In this document: positions 8,249 through 14,726 of the stretch, one piece after another
Position numbering within the stretch: the stretch's first letter is position 1
Layout: each line of letters begins with the position of its first letter
Assembly: GCA_948288625.1 (NCBI GenBank)
Contig: CAOHYA010000001.1
Coordinates: 186,001 to 250,000 of the forward strand
Length of the DNA: 64,000 nt
Source: an uncultured Candidatus Saccharibacteria bacterium
GTDB lineage: Bacteria; Patescibacteriota; Saccharimonadia; Saccharimonadales; Saccharimonadaceae
Direction of reading: 5' to 3'
Made by a program: the position numbers and the translations under genes
Notes under the pieces: generated by a model
The model's input: only the letters and a program-made list of their open reading frames with translations
Database searches by the model: none
Told to the model about the DNA's origin: nothing

Positions 8249-8647
8249 TTAATCGGCCTTGATGTAGTCCTTGACGATCCCGACGAGTTCTTCGACGGTG
8301 TCCGGGTCGATTCCCAGGGTCGTCAGTGCCAACGGGATGTTGACGGATTGCATGACGCCCGCGACGATCATCGGCATGAACGCCTTGATGCTGGCGATGT
8401 TGACCGCACTCGACAACAGCGCGGAGAGGTCTGCCGACATCTTGCTGCGAAGCGGCGCGACGACGGTGGAGTTGAAGGCTGCCACACGTGCCTCGTTCTC
8501 GGGCGTCGGGTTGTTCAGCTGTACGATCCGAAGGTCGTTCAGCACGATTGATTGCCTCAGGTATTCGTTTCGATCGGCCAGCAAGCTTGCCAGCCGCTCG
8601 CGATCTTCGGGCTTGAGGTCGGCAAGTGATGCCAAATCTCCGAACAT
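8249..8647 (-). CDS. Unknown helical protein (132 aa), single-gene unit
   Basis: 132 residues starting MFGDLASLADLKPEDRERL. An ATG 9 nt further upstream is possible but lies close to the AGGA Shine-Dalgarno. The protein is mostly alpha-helical, with a hydrophobic stretch around 80-105 (IASIKAFMPMIVAGVMQSVNIPLAL) that could be a membrane-associated helix. Promoter TTGACT, 17 nt, TATTAT (8691-8719). By eye the base composition is more GC-rich than the flanking housekeeping genes. No family is recognised. Confidence 0.65.
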   Translation of the reverse strand: MFGDLASLADLKPEDRERLASLLADRNEYLRQSIVLNDLRIVQLNNPTPENEARVAAFNSTVVAPLRSKMSADLSALLSSAVNIASIKAFMPMIVAGVMQSVNIPLALTTLGIDPDTVEELVGIVKDYIKAD

Positions 8648-8745
8648 TGCACACATCCTTTGAATCGGTTCTCCAATTTGGATTGTTTATATAATACAAC
8701 TTTATAAGTAATAAGTCAATAAGTCGGTTACCATGTAAATTAAAA

Positions 8746-8794
8746 ACCCCAAGGGCACCCGCTTCTCCTAGAAGAAAGGGGTGCCCATTGGGGT
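8746..8794. terminator. Long hairpin ending the 296-aa gene
   Basis: ACCCC-aa-GGGCACCC pairs with GGGGTGCCC-att-GGGGT around an internal CTTCTcctaGAAG loop. On the minus strand it is followed by TTTTTAATTT. Confidence 0.75.
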
Positions 8795-8818
8795 GAACCG
8801 TCAGGGCGGTTGGTGAGC

Positions 8819-9709
8819 TTAAGCGTTCGCGCCTTTCGTACCCTCGATGAGGGGAGTGAGGTGAGCGCTCAGCTGATTGGTGAGTTCCATCATCTGGCTT
8901 TGAACCAAAGGGTCCAGGATGCCGTTGTCACCGTGAGATGAATGGCTCAGGTAAATCGCCACCTCCGGTTGTTCGAAACCGGGCTTGTCTCCCCGCGACT
9001 CGTAAAGCGGGCCCGTGACGATCGAACCGTCGGCTCTGTAAGGCTGCTTGTAGTACGAGCCGACCGTAACGTGGTCGAGCTGCAGCGTCCCGGTGAAAGA
9101 ATTGTGCTCGAAGAGGGGAACGATACCACCATGCTGGATGATACTGGACCAATCTTCCTTGTAGCCGCCGGCGATGAGCCGTGCGACCTCCTTTGCATCG
9201 AGGCCACCGAAAACACTGTCTTCGAGTGCAGCCACGATCGGTTGGAAGTCGATCACGAACTGGTCGCCTTCGGCCGCGTCGAGCTTGATCGCTACCTTCG
9301 ACCAATACAAACCGCGCGTCGCACCGAGGTACTCGGCGATATCCGCCTCTGCTTTCCGGCCGACATAGGCCGCGAAAAAGCCGACGATATACCCTTGGGG
9401 TACTTTGTCTACCTTCACGCTGGTCTTGAGGAACCGGCCGACACCGTCGTAATCGTAATCCCGGTCGAAACTGGACCGCTCCGACAGCGTTTTTTCGATC
9501 TCTCGATACAACTTCTCGACGAACGGGTCGCCGTACTGCGGCAGCATGTCCATCAACATGAGCGTTGCGGCGGGCTGTTGGGACCGAGTAACCAGGGAAG
9601 CGGGTGAGACGCCGTTCGAATAGGCATACACTGCCTTCTTGACCGCGTCGAGGTCGGGTACCAAAATACCCGAGTAGTGTTGGTCGGTGGTAACTGCGAC
9701 GACTCGCAT
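8819..9709 (-). CDS. Unknown soluble protein (296 aa), single-gene unit
   Basis: 296 residues, the largest product among the single-gene units. AGGAG lies 4 nt before the ATG. Promoter TTGACT, 17 nt, CATAAT (9778-9806). The sequence looks like a globular cytoplasmic protein with no signal peptide or membrane segment. Distinct stretches include MRVVAVTTDQHYSGILVPDLD at the start and SLFGGLD-like and AIYLSHSSHGDNG stretches later. No enzyme motif is recognised. By eye it is more GC-rich than the core genes. Confidence 0.75.
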   Translation of the reverse strand: MRVVAVTTDQHYSGILVPDLDAVKKAVYAYSNGVSPASLVTRSQQPAATLMLMDMLPQYGDPFVEKLYREIEKTLSERSSFDRDYDYDGVGRFLKTSVKVDKVPQGYIVGFFAAYVGRKAEADIAEYLGATRGLYWSKVAIKLDAAEGDQFVIDFQPIVAALEDSVFGGLDAKEVARLIAGGYKEDWSSIIQHGGIVPLFEHNSFTGTLQLDHVTVGSYYKQPYRADGSIVTGPLYESRGDKPGFEQPEVAIYLSHSSHGDNGILDPLVQSQMMELTNQLSAHLTPLIEGTKGANA

Positions 9710-9841
9710 AAGACTCCTAAAATGTGCGACGGGGAACTGCCCCGAATCAGAGAACCCAACTCCTGTTGAGTTTGTATATTATGACAAAAAAACTATAAAA
9801 AGTCAATACAGTCTTTGCACCATGACTACGTGTGCAATCCT

Positions 9842-10027
9842 ATGTCTATGGTTCGACAGCAGAGGTATTCGCACAGTAGTGCATATGTAGATAGCACGCT
9901 TGTCGTCGCGTTTATCGTAGGTCTGATCGCTTTTGCGATTTGGATTGCAGGTTCTTGGATAGTAATACCAACCGCATTCCTCATCGCTTTAATTCTGGTG
10001 GTCCTTTGTTTAGTGAGTTTGATATAA
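9842..10027 (+). CDS. Very small membrane protein (about 61 aa)
   Basis: MSMVRQQRYSHSS is followed by two hydrophobic segments (STLVVAFIVGLIAFAIWIAG and IPTAFLIALILVVLCLVSL). The stop is followed by a good hairpin at 10043-10064. No clear Shine-Dalgarno is visible, and the start could be 9842 or 9848. It lies divergently from the 296-aa gene. Confidence 0.4.
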   Translation: MSMVRQQRYSHSSAYVDSTLVVAFIVGLIAFAIWIAGSWIVIPTAFLIALILVVLCLVSLI

Positions 10028-10042
10028 CCTACGGCAAAAAAG

Positions 10043-10064
10043 AAACTCCCGTCGAAGGGAGTTT
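10043..10064. terminator. Hairpin after the small membrane gene
   Basis: AAACTCCC/GGGAGTTT form an 8-bp stem with a 6-nt loop, with an A tract before it and an AT-rich tail after it. Confidence 0.65.
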
Positions 10065-10077
10065 GAATAATTGCGTG

Positions 10078-10093
10078 GCGGGCCGTAGCGGAA
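10078..10093. repeat. 16-bp direct repeat, copy 1
   Basis: GCGGGCCGTAGCGGAA occurs here and again at 10554-10569. The two copies bracket a single minus-strand gene. The reverse complement, TTCCGCTACGGCCCGC, has a look similar to a tRNA 3' end but no tRNA is present. Confidence 0.7.
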
Positions 10094-10104
10094 GAAGTAT
10101 GGGA

Positions 10105-10509
10105 CTATTTTGAGAGCATTTGATACGTACCGCTAGGCGTCAATACTGCATCACCAGTGCGCACGAGCGACTCCCAAATTCTTCGTGAATTTCCATTTAA
10201 CTCACTAGATACGAATGTGTATAGTTGGTTCGGAAGTATTAATGAATGCGGCGGAGTTAATGATGGTATGTCTTCGTATAATTTTCTTCCTAGACCTTTA
10301 TATCGTAAAGGTAAACTAAGAACTACATAAGCAATTGCAACGGTGCCGAGTTCTTTTTGATAGTTAAGATCAAGTGTGCCTGCTTGTTCGTCGGATGGAG
10401 TTGATAACTCGTATGAGATCGTACCTCTATGGTCACGAAATTGTTCGGCAAATCGAAAATTTTCAGAAACTTGTAACATTGGCCTAGCATCCCGGAGAAC
10501 TTCTGTCAT
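10105..10509 (-). CDS. Possible GNAT-like acetyltransferase
   Basis: The protein is 134 residues starting MTEVLRDARPM. An upstream in-frame ATG at 10527 lies upstream of the likely -10 box. The -10-like TATCCT, with TGTGG in front, lies 6 nt before the ATG at 10509. The stretch VVLSLPLRYKGLGRKLYEDI resembles the acetyl-CoA loop of GNAT enzymes, and NGNSRRIWESLVRTGDA resembles the later N..S..l..G block. The match is weak and the N-terminal strands are not obvious. ATACCA-atg-TGGTAT forms a small palindrome over the promoter. The gene is bracketed by 16-bp direct repeats. Confidence 0.5.
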   Translation of the reverse strand: MTEVLRDARPMLQVSENFRFAEQFRDHRGTISYELSTPSDEQAGTLDLNYQKELGTVAIAYVVLSLPLRYKGLGRKLYEDIPSLTPPHSLILPNQLYTFVSSELNGNSRRIWESLVRTGDAVLTPSGTYQMLSK

Positions 10510-10553
10510 TAAAAGAGGATACCACATTGGTATTATCTTTAAAAATGCAAATT

Positions 10554-10569
10554 GCGGGCCGTAGCGGAA
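10554..10569. repeat. 16-bp direct repeat, copy 2
   Basis: Identical to 10078-10093, 476 bp away in the same orientation. Confidence 0.7.
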
Positions 10570-10583
10570 CAGGTTTAGAGCTA

Positions 10584-11180
10584 CTATACTTCTGATGACT
10601 CAATTAAATAGGGTGCTATTTCAGGTTTTTCTTCTGTGTCGATACTTGACCTGAAGTGAATTTCAGCCAACTGCGCCTTCTTTAAGTCTCTTGGTGCGAT
10701 CGCGTAGGTGTATGTGCCATAATCGTCAGGTTCATACTTGTCATCCATATAATATGCTTCATATTGTCCTCCCGTAATATCTTCAACCATCCTCTTGTCG
10801 TAGATAGCTAGGCGACTATAGGGTCCGTATTTGCCTTGCATGTTAGAGGCAAAGCGCAGGGGGTTGCTTGACCAGTGATCATCTTGCACTAACTCATCGT
10901 CTGAAAAACTTTGAGGGGGAGCAAGGCTCATCGCGTTACCAAAGAAAAATACAGGCAAGTTGTCATCAGAGTACATGCTATTTTCTACAGATGTTTTTTC
11001 ATTATCGATAGTATATCCGGAGAATAGAACGGAATTAGGGTCTATGCCATTAGCTTCAAGTAAATCAAGTACTCCAACTTCAAGTTTCCCAATAGTTTCA
11101 GTTGAATAATCTAGCAATGTATTAGCACTGCGTTCTATCTTGGGTTGTTCAAGGAGGGTTGCAGATATTAACTCGGTCAT
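10584..11180 (-). CDS. Unknown acidic protein (198 aa)
   Basis: 198 residues, acidic, rich in Asp, Glu, Ser and Tyr (YEAYYMDDKYEPDDYGTYTYA), with no signal peptide or membrane segment. No family is recognised. The promoter appears to be TTGACA, 17 nt, TAGTAT at 11234-11262, and it overlaps the terminator hairpin of tRNA-Asp. No Shine-Dalgarno precedes the ATG. Confidence 0.65.
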   Translation of the reverse strand: MTELISATLLEQPKIERSANTLLDYSTETIGKLEVGVLDLLEANGIDPNSVLFSGYTIDNEKTSVENSMYSDDNLPVFFFGNAMSLAPPQSFSDDELVQDDHWSSNPLRFASNMQGKYGPYSRLAIYDKRMVEDITGGQYEAYYMDDKYEPDDYGTYTYAIAPRDLKKAQLAEIHFRSSIDTEEKPEIAPYLIESSEV

Positions 11181-11230
11181 GACTTTTGATTTAGCTTAGT
11201 AATATTTTTGCACTTAAAAGCGTATTTAAA

Positions 11231-11262
11231 AAAATACTACCATAAAGGTAGTATTTTGTCAA
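11231..11262 (-). promoter_or_regulatory. tRNA-Asp terminator overlapping the promoter of the 198-aa gene
   Basis: AAAATACTACC and GGTAGTATTTT form an 11-bp inverted repeat with a 5-nt loop, followed on the minus strand by TTTTTTT. The same bases hold TTGACA, 17 nt, TAGTAT, so the stem occupies the spacer and -10 box. Confidence 0.6.
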
Positions 11263-11267
11263 TCTAT

Positions 11268-11343
11268 TGGCGGGCTCGACCGGATTTGAACCGGCGGTCT
11301 CCTCCGTGACAGGGAGGCATGATAACCACTTCACTACGAGCCC
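11268..11343 (-). tRNA. tRNA-Asp (GTC)
   Basis: Acceptor GGGCTCG/CGAGCCC, anticodon arm CCTCC-CTGTCAC-GGAGG with anticodon GTC, T arm CCGG-TTCAAAT-CCGG, and CCA encoded. Confidence 0.95.
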
Positions 11344-11492
11344 GTATGTGGTCACTTATCAGTAATAAGCTCGTACAATCGTACCACTCATCGGGGTTAA
11401 ATGCAAGGTAGTCGTAAGATAAAGTGTGTATACGCTCTACTTTTTACTCGCTCGCTCGTGGTATACTTATTCAGTAAAGAGGGTGAGCGCAT

Positions 11493-11568
11493 GCCGTTAT
11501 AGCTCAGCTGGTAGAGCGGCGCTTTCGTAAAGCGTAGGTCTCCGGTTCAATCCCGGATAACGGCTCCA
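11493..11568 (+). tRNA. tRNA-Thr (CGT)
   Basis: Acceptor GCCGTTA/TAACGGC, anticodon arm GCGCT-TTCGTAA-AGCGT giving CGT, T arm with GGTTCAATC, and CCA encoded. TGGTATACT upstream is a likely extended -10. A protein gene starts 7 nt after the CCA. Confidence 0.95.
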
Positions 11569-11575
11569 AACGTAT

Positions 11576-11956
11576 ATGCTAAAAGATACCATCACACACT
11601 CGATCAAAGAACTTGTCACCAACCGTTATTTGACGGTTCTTTCACTGGTAACTATTTTTTTGGCGATCGCTTTAGTTATTTATATCGCCATTTTCGTACG
11701 GCCAAGTGAATTGCAGCTTGTGACGCATTATACTGCCTACGGCGTAACGCATTTGTATCGTGACCAATGGTTCTACTTGTTGAGCTTCGGTGCCTTCGCG
11801 GTTATCATTGCATTTTTAAATATCAGCATGGCTTTGAAGGTGTACCTGACAAAAGGTCACCCGCTGGCGATTATGTTCGCCTGGTTCGGGGTAGGGATCA
11901 TGGTGTTCGCTTGGTTGACGAGTTTCTCAATTATCAACGTCTGGTCTCCGCTATAA
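11576..11956 (+). CDS. Small membrane protein co-transcribed with tRNA-Thr
   Basis: 126 residues with three clear membrane segments (about 20-42, 66-86 and 97-120). No family is recognised. The ATG lies 7 nt downstream of the tRNA-Thr CCA with no Shine-Dalgarno. Removal of the tRNA by 3'-end processing would therefore leave an mRNA with a 7-nt leader. It is followed 4 nt later by a GT2-type glycosyltransferase and may be its membrane partner. Confidence 0.75.
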   Translation: MLKDTITHSIKELVTNRYLTVLSLVTIFLAIALVIYIAIFVRPSELQLVTHYTAYGVTHLYRDQWFYLLSFGAFAVIIAFLNISMALKVYLTKGHPLAIMFAWFGVGIMVFAWLTSFSIINVWSPL

Positions 11957-11960
11957 ACAT

Positions 11961-13667
11961 ATGATTGATCTCGAACTTCCTCTCGGTAAGCGCACGAAGA
12001 TGTATCGGTTCTTCGAAATTCTCCCCGCCGTTATTAGTTACGGCGCTTTTGTATTGTTGATCGTATTGTCGATCGTGTCTCCGTTATTGGCGGCTATCTA
12101 CTTGATGTTGGTGATTATCGTACTGCTCGTACGCGCTACGGGCATTGTCTACCACACCGTTACGGGGCATCGTCGTTTAGTAAAGACTCAGAAAATTGAT
12201 TGGGCGCACCGCCTGGGTGAGTTGGAAGACCCGCTTGCATCATACGAAAAACACCAGCATGCACAAAATCATGGCTATGGCATGATGTCGCATGTTGAAA
12301 ACCTCCGCTTGGTGTCTGCCGACCCGGCGGCTTTTCCGAAACCATCTGAAATGTACAACATCGTGATCGTCGCGGCGTATAACGAAAGTTATGAAGTGAT
12401 CGAACCGACGATCCAGTCATTAGTCGATACGACGTATGATCTTTCAAAGCTGGTCGTCGCATTTGCCTACGAAGAACGAGGGGGCGAGGAGATTGAAAAG
12501 ACCGCGAAGCAACTGAGTAAAAAATTTGCTCACCATTTCAAAGAATTTATTCTCATAAAACACCCCCGTGATTTACCGAATGAAGTTGTCGGGAAGGGTG
12601 GTAACATTACGTTCGCTGGTAAGCATATGCAAAAGTGGTGCGAAGATAAAGGCATCGAATTCAAAAATGTCTTGATGACGACGCTTGACTCGGACAACCG
12701 CCCGCACCCAGCGTACTTTAATTACGCCACCTATGAATATATCGTGAATGAAGATCGCAAGCACTTGGCCTACCAGCCAATTGCCTTGTTCCTGAATAAC
12801 ATTTGGGACGTACCAGCCCCGATGCGCGTATTGGCGACCGGGAATACTTTCTGGAATATCATTAGTTCGATGCGACCGCATATCATGCGTAACTTCGCCT
12901 CGCACTCACAGCCAATGGATGCCTTGGTAGAGATGGGCTTTTGGAGTACGCGTACGGTAGTAGAGGATGGGCATCAATTCTGGCGCAGTTATTTCTATTT
13001 CAACGGTAATTATTCGGTGCACCCATTATATATCCCTATCTACCAAGACGCCGTACTTGATAATACGTATGCGAAAACTTTCAAGGCGCAGTTTATTCAG
13101 CTTCGCCGTTGGATGTATGGTGCCTCGGATATTCCATTTGTCGCATCGCATATTTTCACGCGCAAAAGGACCGTTCCGTTTTGGCCGGGGTTCGTGTGGT
13201 TCATCAGGGGATTAGACGGCTATGTCACGGCAGCCTCCGTATCTATTATCGTCGCAGTCGGAGGATGGATCCCGTTACTTATCAATAGTCAGGCCTACCG
13301 TGACGTCGTGGCTCACCAGCTCCCGGATACGATTAGTTTGTTTCAACGGGTCGCCCTCATCGGTATCATCGTGATGGTATTCCTCTCATTCAAGTTGTTG
13401 CCGCCACGCCCCGAACGCTACAAACGGACCCGTACCGTCGGTATGTTATTGCAGTGGCTCATCATGCCTCTCACCGCCATCGGCTTTTTGTCGTTCGCGG
13501 CCCTGAATGCCCAGGCGCGCTTGGCGTTCGGGAAGTACTTGGTGAAATTTGACGTTACCAACAAAGCGACCATCGCTTCAAAGGCCGCCCTCAGGGCAAC
13601 CGCCGAACCAAAAAAGGCCATACGTGTCAGCGAGTTAGAACGGGAAGACCCCGATACGACTAAATAG
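11961..13667 (+). CDS. Membrane glycosyltransferase, GT2 / cellulose-synthase-like
   Basis: 568 residues. Two N-terminal membrane segments (about 18-62) are followed by a cytoplasmic GT-A domain starting at MYNIVIVAAYNESYEVIEPTI (about 130), then three to four C-terminal membrane segments (from about 420). The processive GT2 signatures are present: DSD in TTLDSDNRPHP, ED in TVVEDGHQF, and QLRRW in FIQLRRWMYGASD. It should polymerise or transfer a sugar at the inner face of the membrane, as in cell-wall or surface polysaccharide synthesis. The substrate is unknown. It sits in a tRNA-Thr, small membrane protein, GT2 transcription unit. Confidence 0.88.
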   Translation: MIDLELPLGKRTKMYRFFEILPAVISYGAFVLLIVLSIVSPLLAAIYLMLVIIVLLVRATGIVYHTVTGHRRLVKTQKIDWAHRLGELEDPLASYEKHQHAQNHGYGMMSHVENLRLVSADPAAFPKPSEMYNIVIVAAYNESYEVIEPTIQSLVDTTYDLSKLVVAFAYEERGGEEIEKTAKQLSKKFAHHFKEFILIKHPRDLPNEVVGKGGNITFAGKHMQKWCEDKGIEFKNVLMTTLDSDNRPHPAYFNYATYEYIVNEDRKHLAYQPIALFLNNIWDVPAPMRVLATGNTFWNIISSMRPHIMRNFASHSQPMDALVEMGFWSTRTVVEDGHQFWRSYFYFNGNYSVHPLYIPIYQDAVLDNTYAKTFKAQFIQLRRWMYGASDIPFVASHIFTRKRTVPFWPGFVWFIRGLDGYVTAASVSIIVAVGGWIPLLINSQAYRDVVAHQLPDTISLFQRVALIGIIVMVFLSFKLLPPRPERYKRTRTVGMLLQWLIMPLTAIGFLSFAALNAQARLAFGKYLVKFDVTNKATIASKAALRATAEPKKAIRVSELEREDPDTTK

Positions 13668-13682
13668 TCGTTGAAAAGAAGA

Positions 13683-13724
13683 ACCCGCACCAGTGACGGA
13701 GCGGGCTCAACGTCGAGTGCGGGT
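13683..13724. terminator. Long hairpin at the end of the GT2 operon and of the 81-aa gene
   Basis: ACCCGCAC pairs with GTGCGGGT, with an inner GAGCGGGCTC element. It includes the last codons of the minus-strand gene. Confidence 0.6.
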
Positions 13725-13952
13725 AGGGAGTGAGTTGAGCCGGACGAACTGCTCTACCCATTCAGTGAAAAGGTCGACCTGCTGGTGGCTGCCTTTTACT
13801 TCGAACCTGAATGTGGTGGTAAACAGGGTGCTTACGGACTCGACTACATGGATTGAGAGAGGTGATGATGCTTGGATATCGGCCACTGCGCCGAAGAACT
13901 CTTTCAGATGACGACGCTGGATCACGACGGACATGAAAACTTTCGTAGCCAT
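13707..13952 (-). CDS. Small unknown protein (81 aa), single-gene unit
   Basis: 81 residues starting MATKVFMSVVIQRRHLKEFF. The pattern of two beta-like strands and two helices (ASSPLSIHVVESVSTLFTTTFRFEVKGSHQQVDLFTEWVEQFVRL) suggests a compact alpha-beta fold, perhaps ferredoxin-like, though no family is recognised. GAGGAG lies just before the ATG. Promoter TTGCAT, 17 nt, TATGAT (13990-14018). The layout is the same as the other minus-strand units. Confidence 0.65.
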   Translation of the reverse strand: MATKVFMSVVIQRRHLKEFFGAVADIQASSPLSIHVVESVSTLFTTTFRFEVKGSHQQVDLFTEWVEQFVRLNSLPTRTRR

Positions 13953-14036
13953 TTCTCCTCGTATGCTCGAAGGTGTTTGTTTTCACACAATCATACAGGC
14001 CGTATTCTTAATATGCAACTATAAGCGAGCAAATAG

Positions 14037-14060
14037 AAAAGCTCCTCGAAAGGAGCTTTT
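14037..14060. terminator. Terminator of the 41-aa minus-strand ORF
   Basis: AAAAGCTCCT/AGGAGCTTTT form a 10-bp stem with a CGAA tetraloop, with T-rich sequence on both sides. Confidence 0.85.
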
Positions 14061-14083
14061 CTTGTGGGTTCTGAATTAACTGA

Positions 14084-14209
14084 CTAAATAGTGCGTGAAC
14101 GTACGTTACGCTTGATCTCTTGCAACGTCTTGTCGTACTCGAACCCGAGTGAAAAGCGTTCTAATGAAGAGGTCTTTGCTGGGTTAGTCATCTGTTGTTT
14201 CTTAACCAT
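14084..14209 (-). CDS. Small basic protein (41 aa)
   Basis: MVKKQQMTNPAKTSSLERF continues with SLGFEYDKTLQEIKRNVRS to a TAG stop. It is basic and helical, with no family. Support comes from context. TTGACA and TAATAT (14216-14244) are spaced by exactly 17 nt, TAATAT lies 6 nt before the ATG (leaderless), and a strong terminator lies just after the stop. Confidence 0.6.
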   Translation of the reverse strand: MVKKQQMTNPAKTSSLERFSLGFEYDKTLQEIKRNVRSRTI

Positions 14210-14305
14210 GTATTCATATTAGCATAAACGACATAAATTGTCAATGGAACAGACTTTCGCGTGAAATACCGCTTATGATATATGGTAGGGCAAGAGGTAC
14301 AAAAA

Positions 14306-14332
14306 ATCCCCGTGGATAACTTCCGCGGGGAT
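14306..14332 (-). terminator. tRNA-Val terminator
   Basis: ATCCCCG and CGGGGAT form a 7-bp stem followed on the minus strand by TTTTT. Confidence 0.8.
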
Positions 14333-14348
14333 GTGGGTAAAACTAATA

Positions 14349-14425
14349 TGGTGGGTCCTAGAGGATTCGAACCTCTCACCTCCTCAACGTCAATGAGGCG
14401 CTCTAGCCAAATGAGCTAAGGACCC
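14349..14425 (-). tRNA. tRNA-Val (GAC)
   Basis: Acceptor GGGTCCT/AGGACCC, anticodon arm CCTCA-TTGACGT-TGAGG with anticodon GAC, T arm GAGAGG-TTCGAAT-CCTCT, and CCA encoded. Confidence 0.95.
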
Positions 14426-14543
14426 GTAGGTCGACGGCAACGCTGCCGAAGGCTTATTTATGGTATCAGAATAGGGGTGGGGAAGCAAGGTGTATGTCGT
14501 GCTGGTTGATGACAGTAGTATTTGAAGGTGATATACTGTGTGC

Positions 14544-14708
14544 ATAAGCAACGACGCGGCCTCACTACCCGCCGAGCTTCGTGGAGGTTACCTGTACGAT
14601 AACGGGTATCATAAGTAAAACGTCCGGTGGAACCGTCTACCTCGTAGACCCGAGACATGCAATTGAAGGATTTAATGTATTAAACCCGACATTGCATGTT
14701 TCTTTTTA
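14544..14708 (+). promoter_or_regulatory. T-box leader upstream of thrS
   Basis: TGATATACT (TATACT 14532-14537) should start a leader of about 180 nt. GGTGGAACCG at 14626-14635 matches the T-box core that binds the tRNA acceptor end. Downstream, 14652-14663 pairs with 14691-14702 over 12 bp and is followed by TTTTTAATT, an intrinsic terminator. The antiterminator made by GTC at 14622-14624 would use the GAC at 14654-14656, which is also in the terminator stem, so the two folds exclude each other. ACC (14590-14592) and ACG (14602-14604) are candidate Thr specifier codons, and I cannot choose between them. The AAAGGAG of thrS lies just after the terminator. Uncharged tRNA-Thr should turn the operon on. 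Confidence 0.75.
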
Positions 14709-14726
14709 ATTAACAAAGGAGAATAT

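Noticed and set aside
8235..8699. Alternative minus and plus frames over the 132-aa gene at 8.2-8.6 kb
   Set aside because: Arg-rich low-complexity translations typical of GC-rich shadow frames; the chosen frame fits Shine-Dalgarno and promoter.
8942..9607. 221-codon plus-strand frame opposite the 296-aa gene
   Set aside because: The minus-strand frame has promoter, AGGAG and terminator; the plus frame has none of these.
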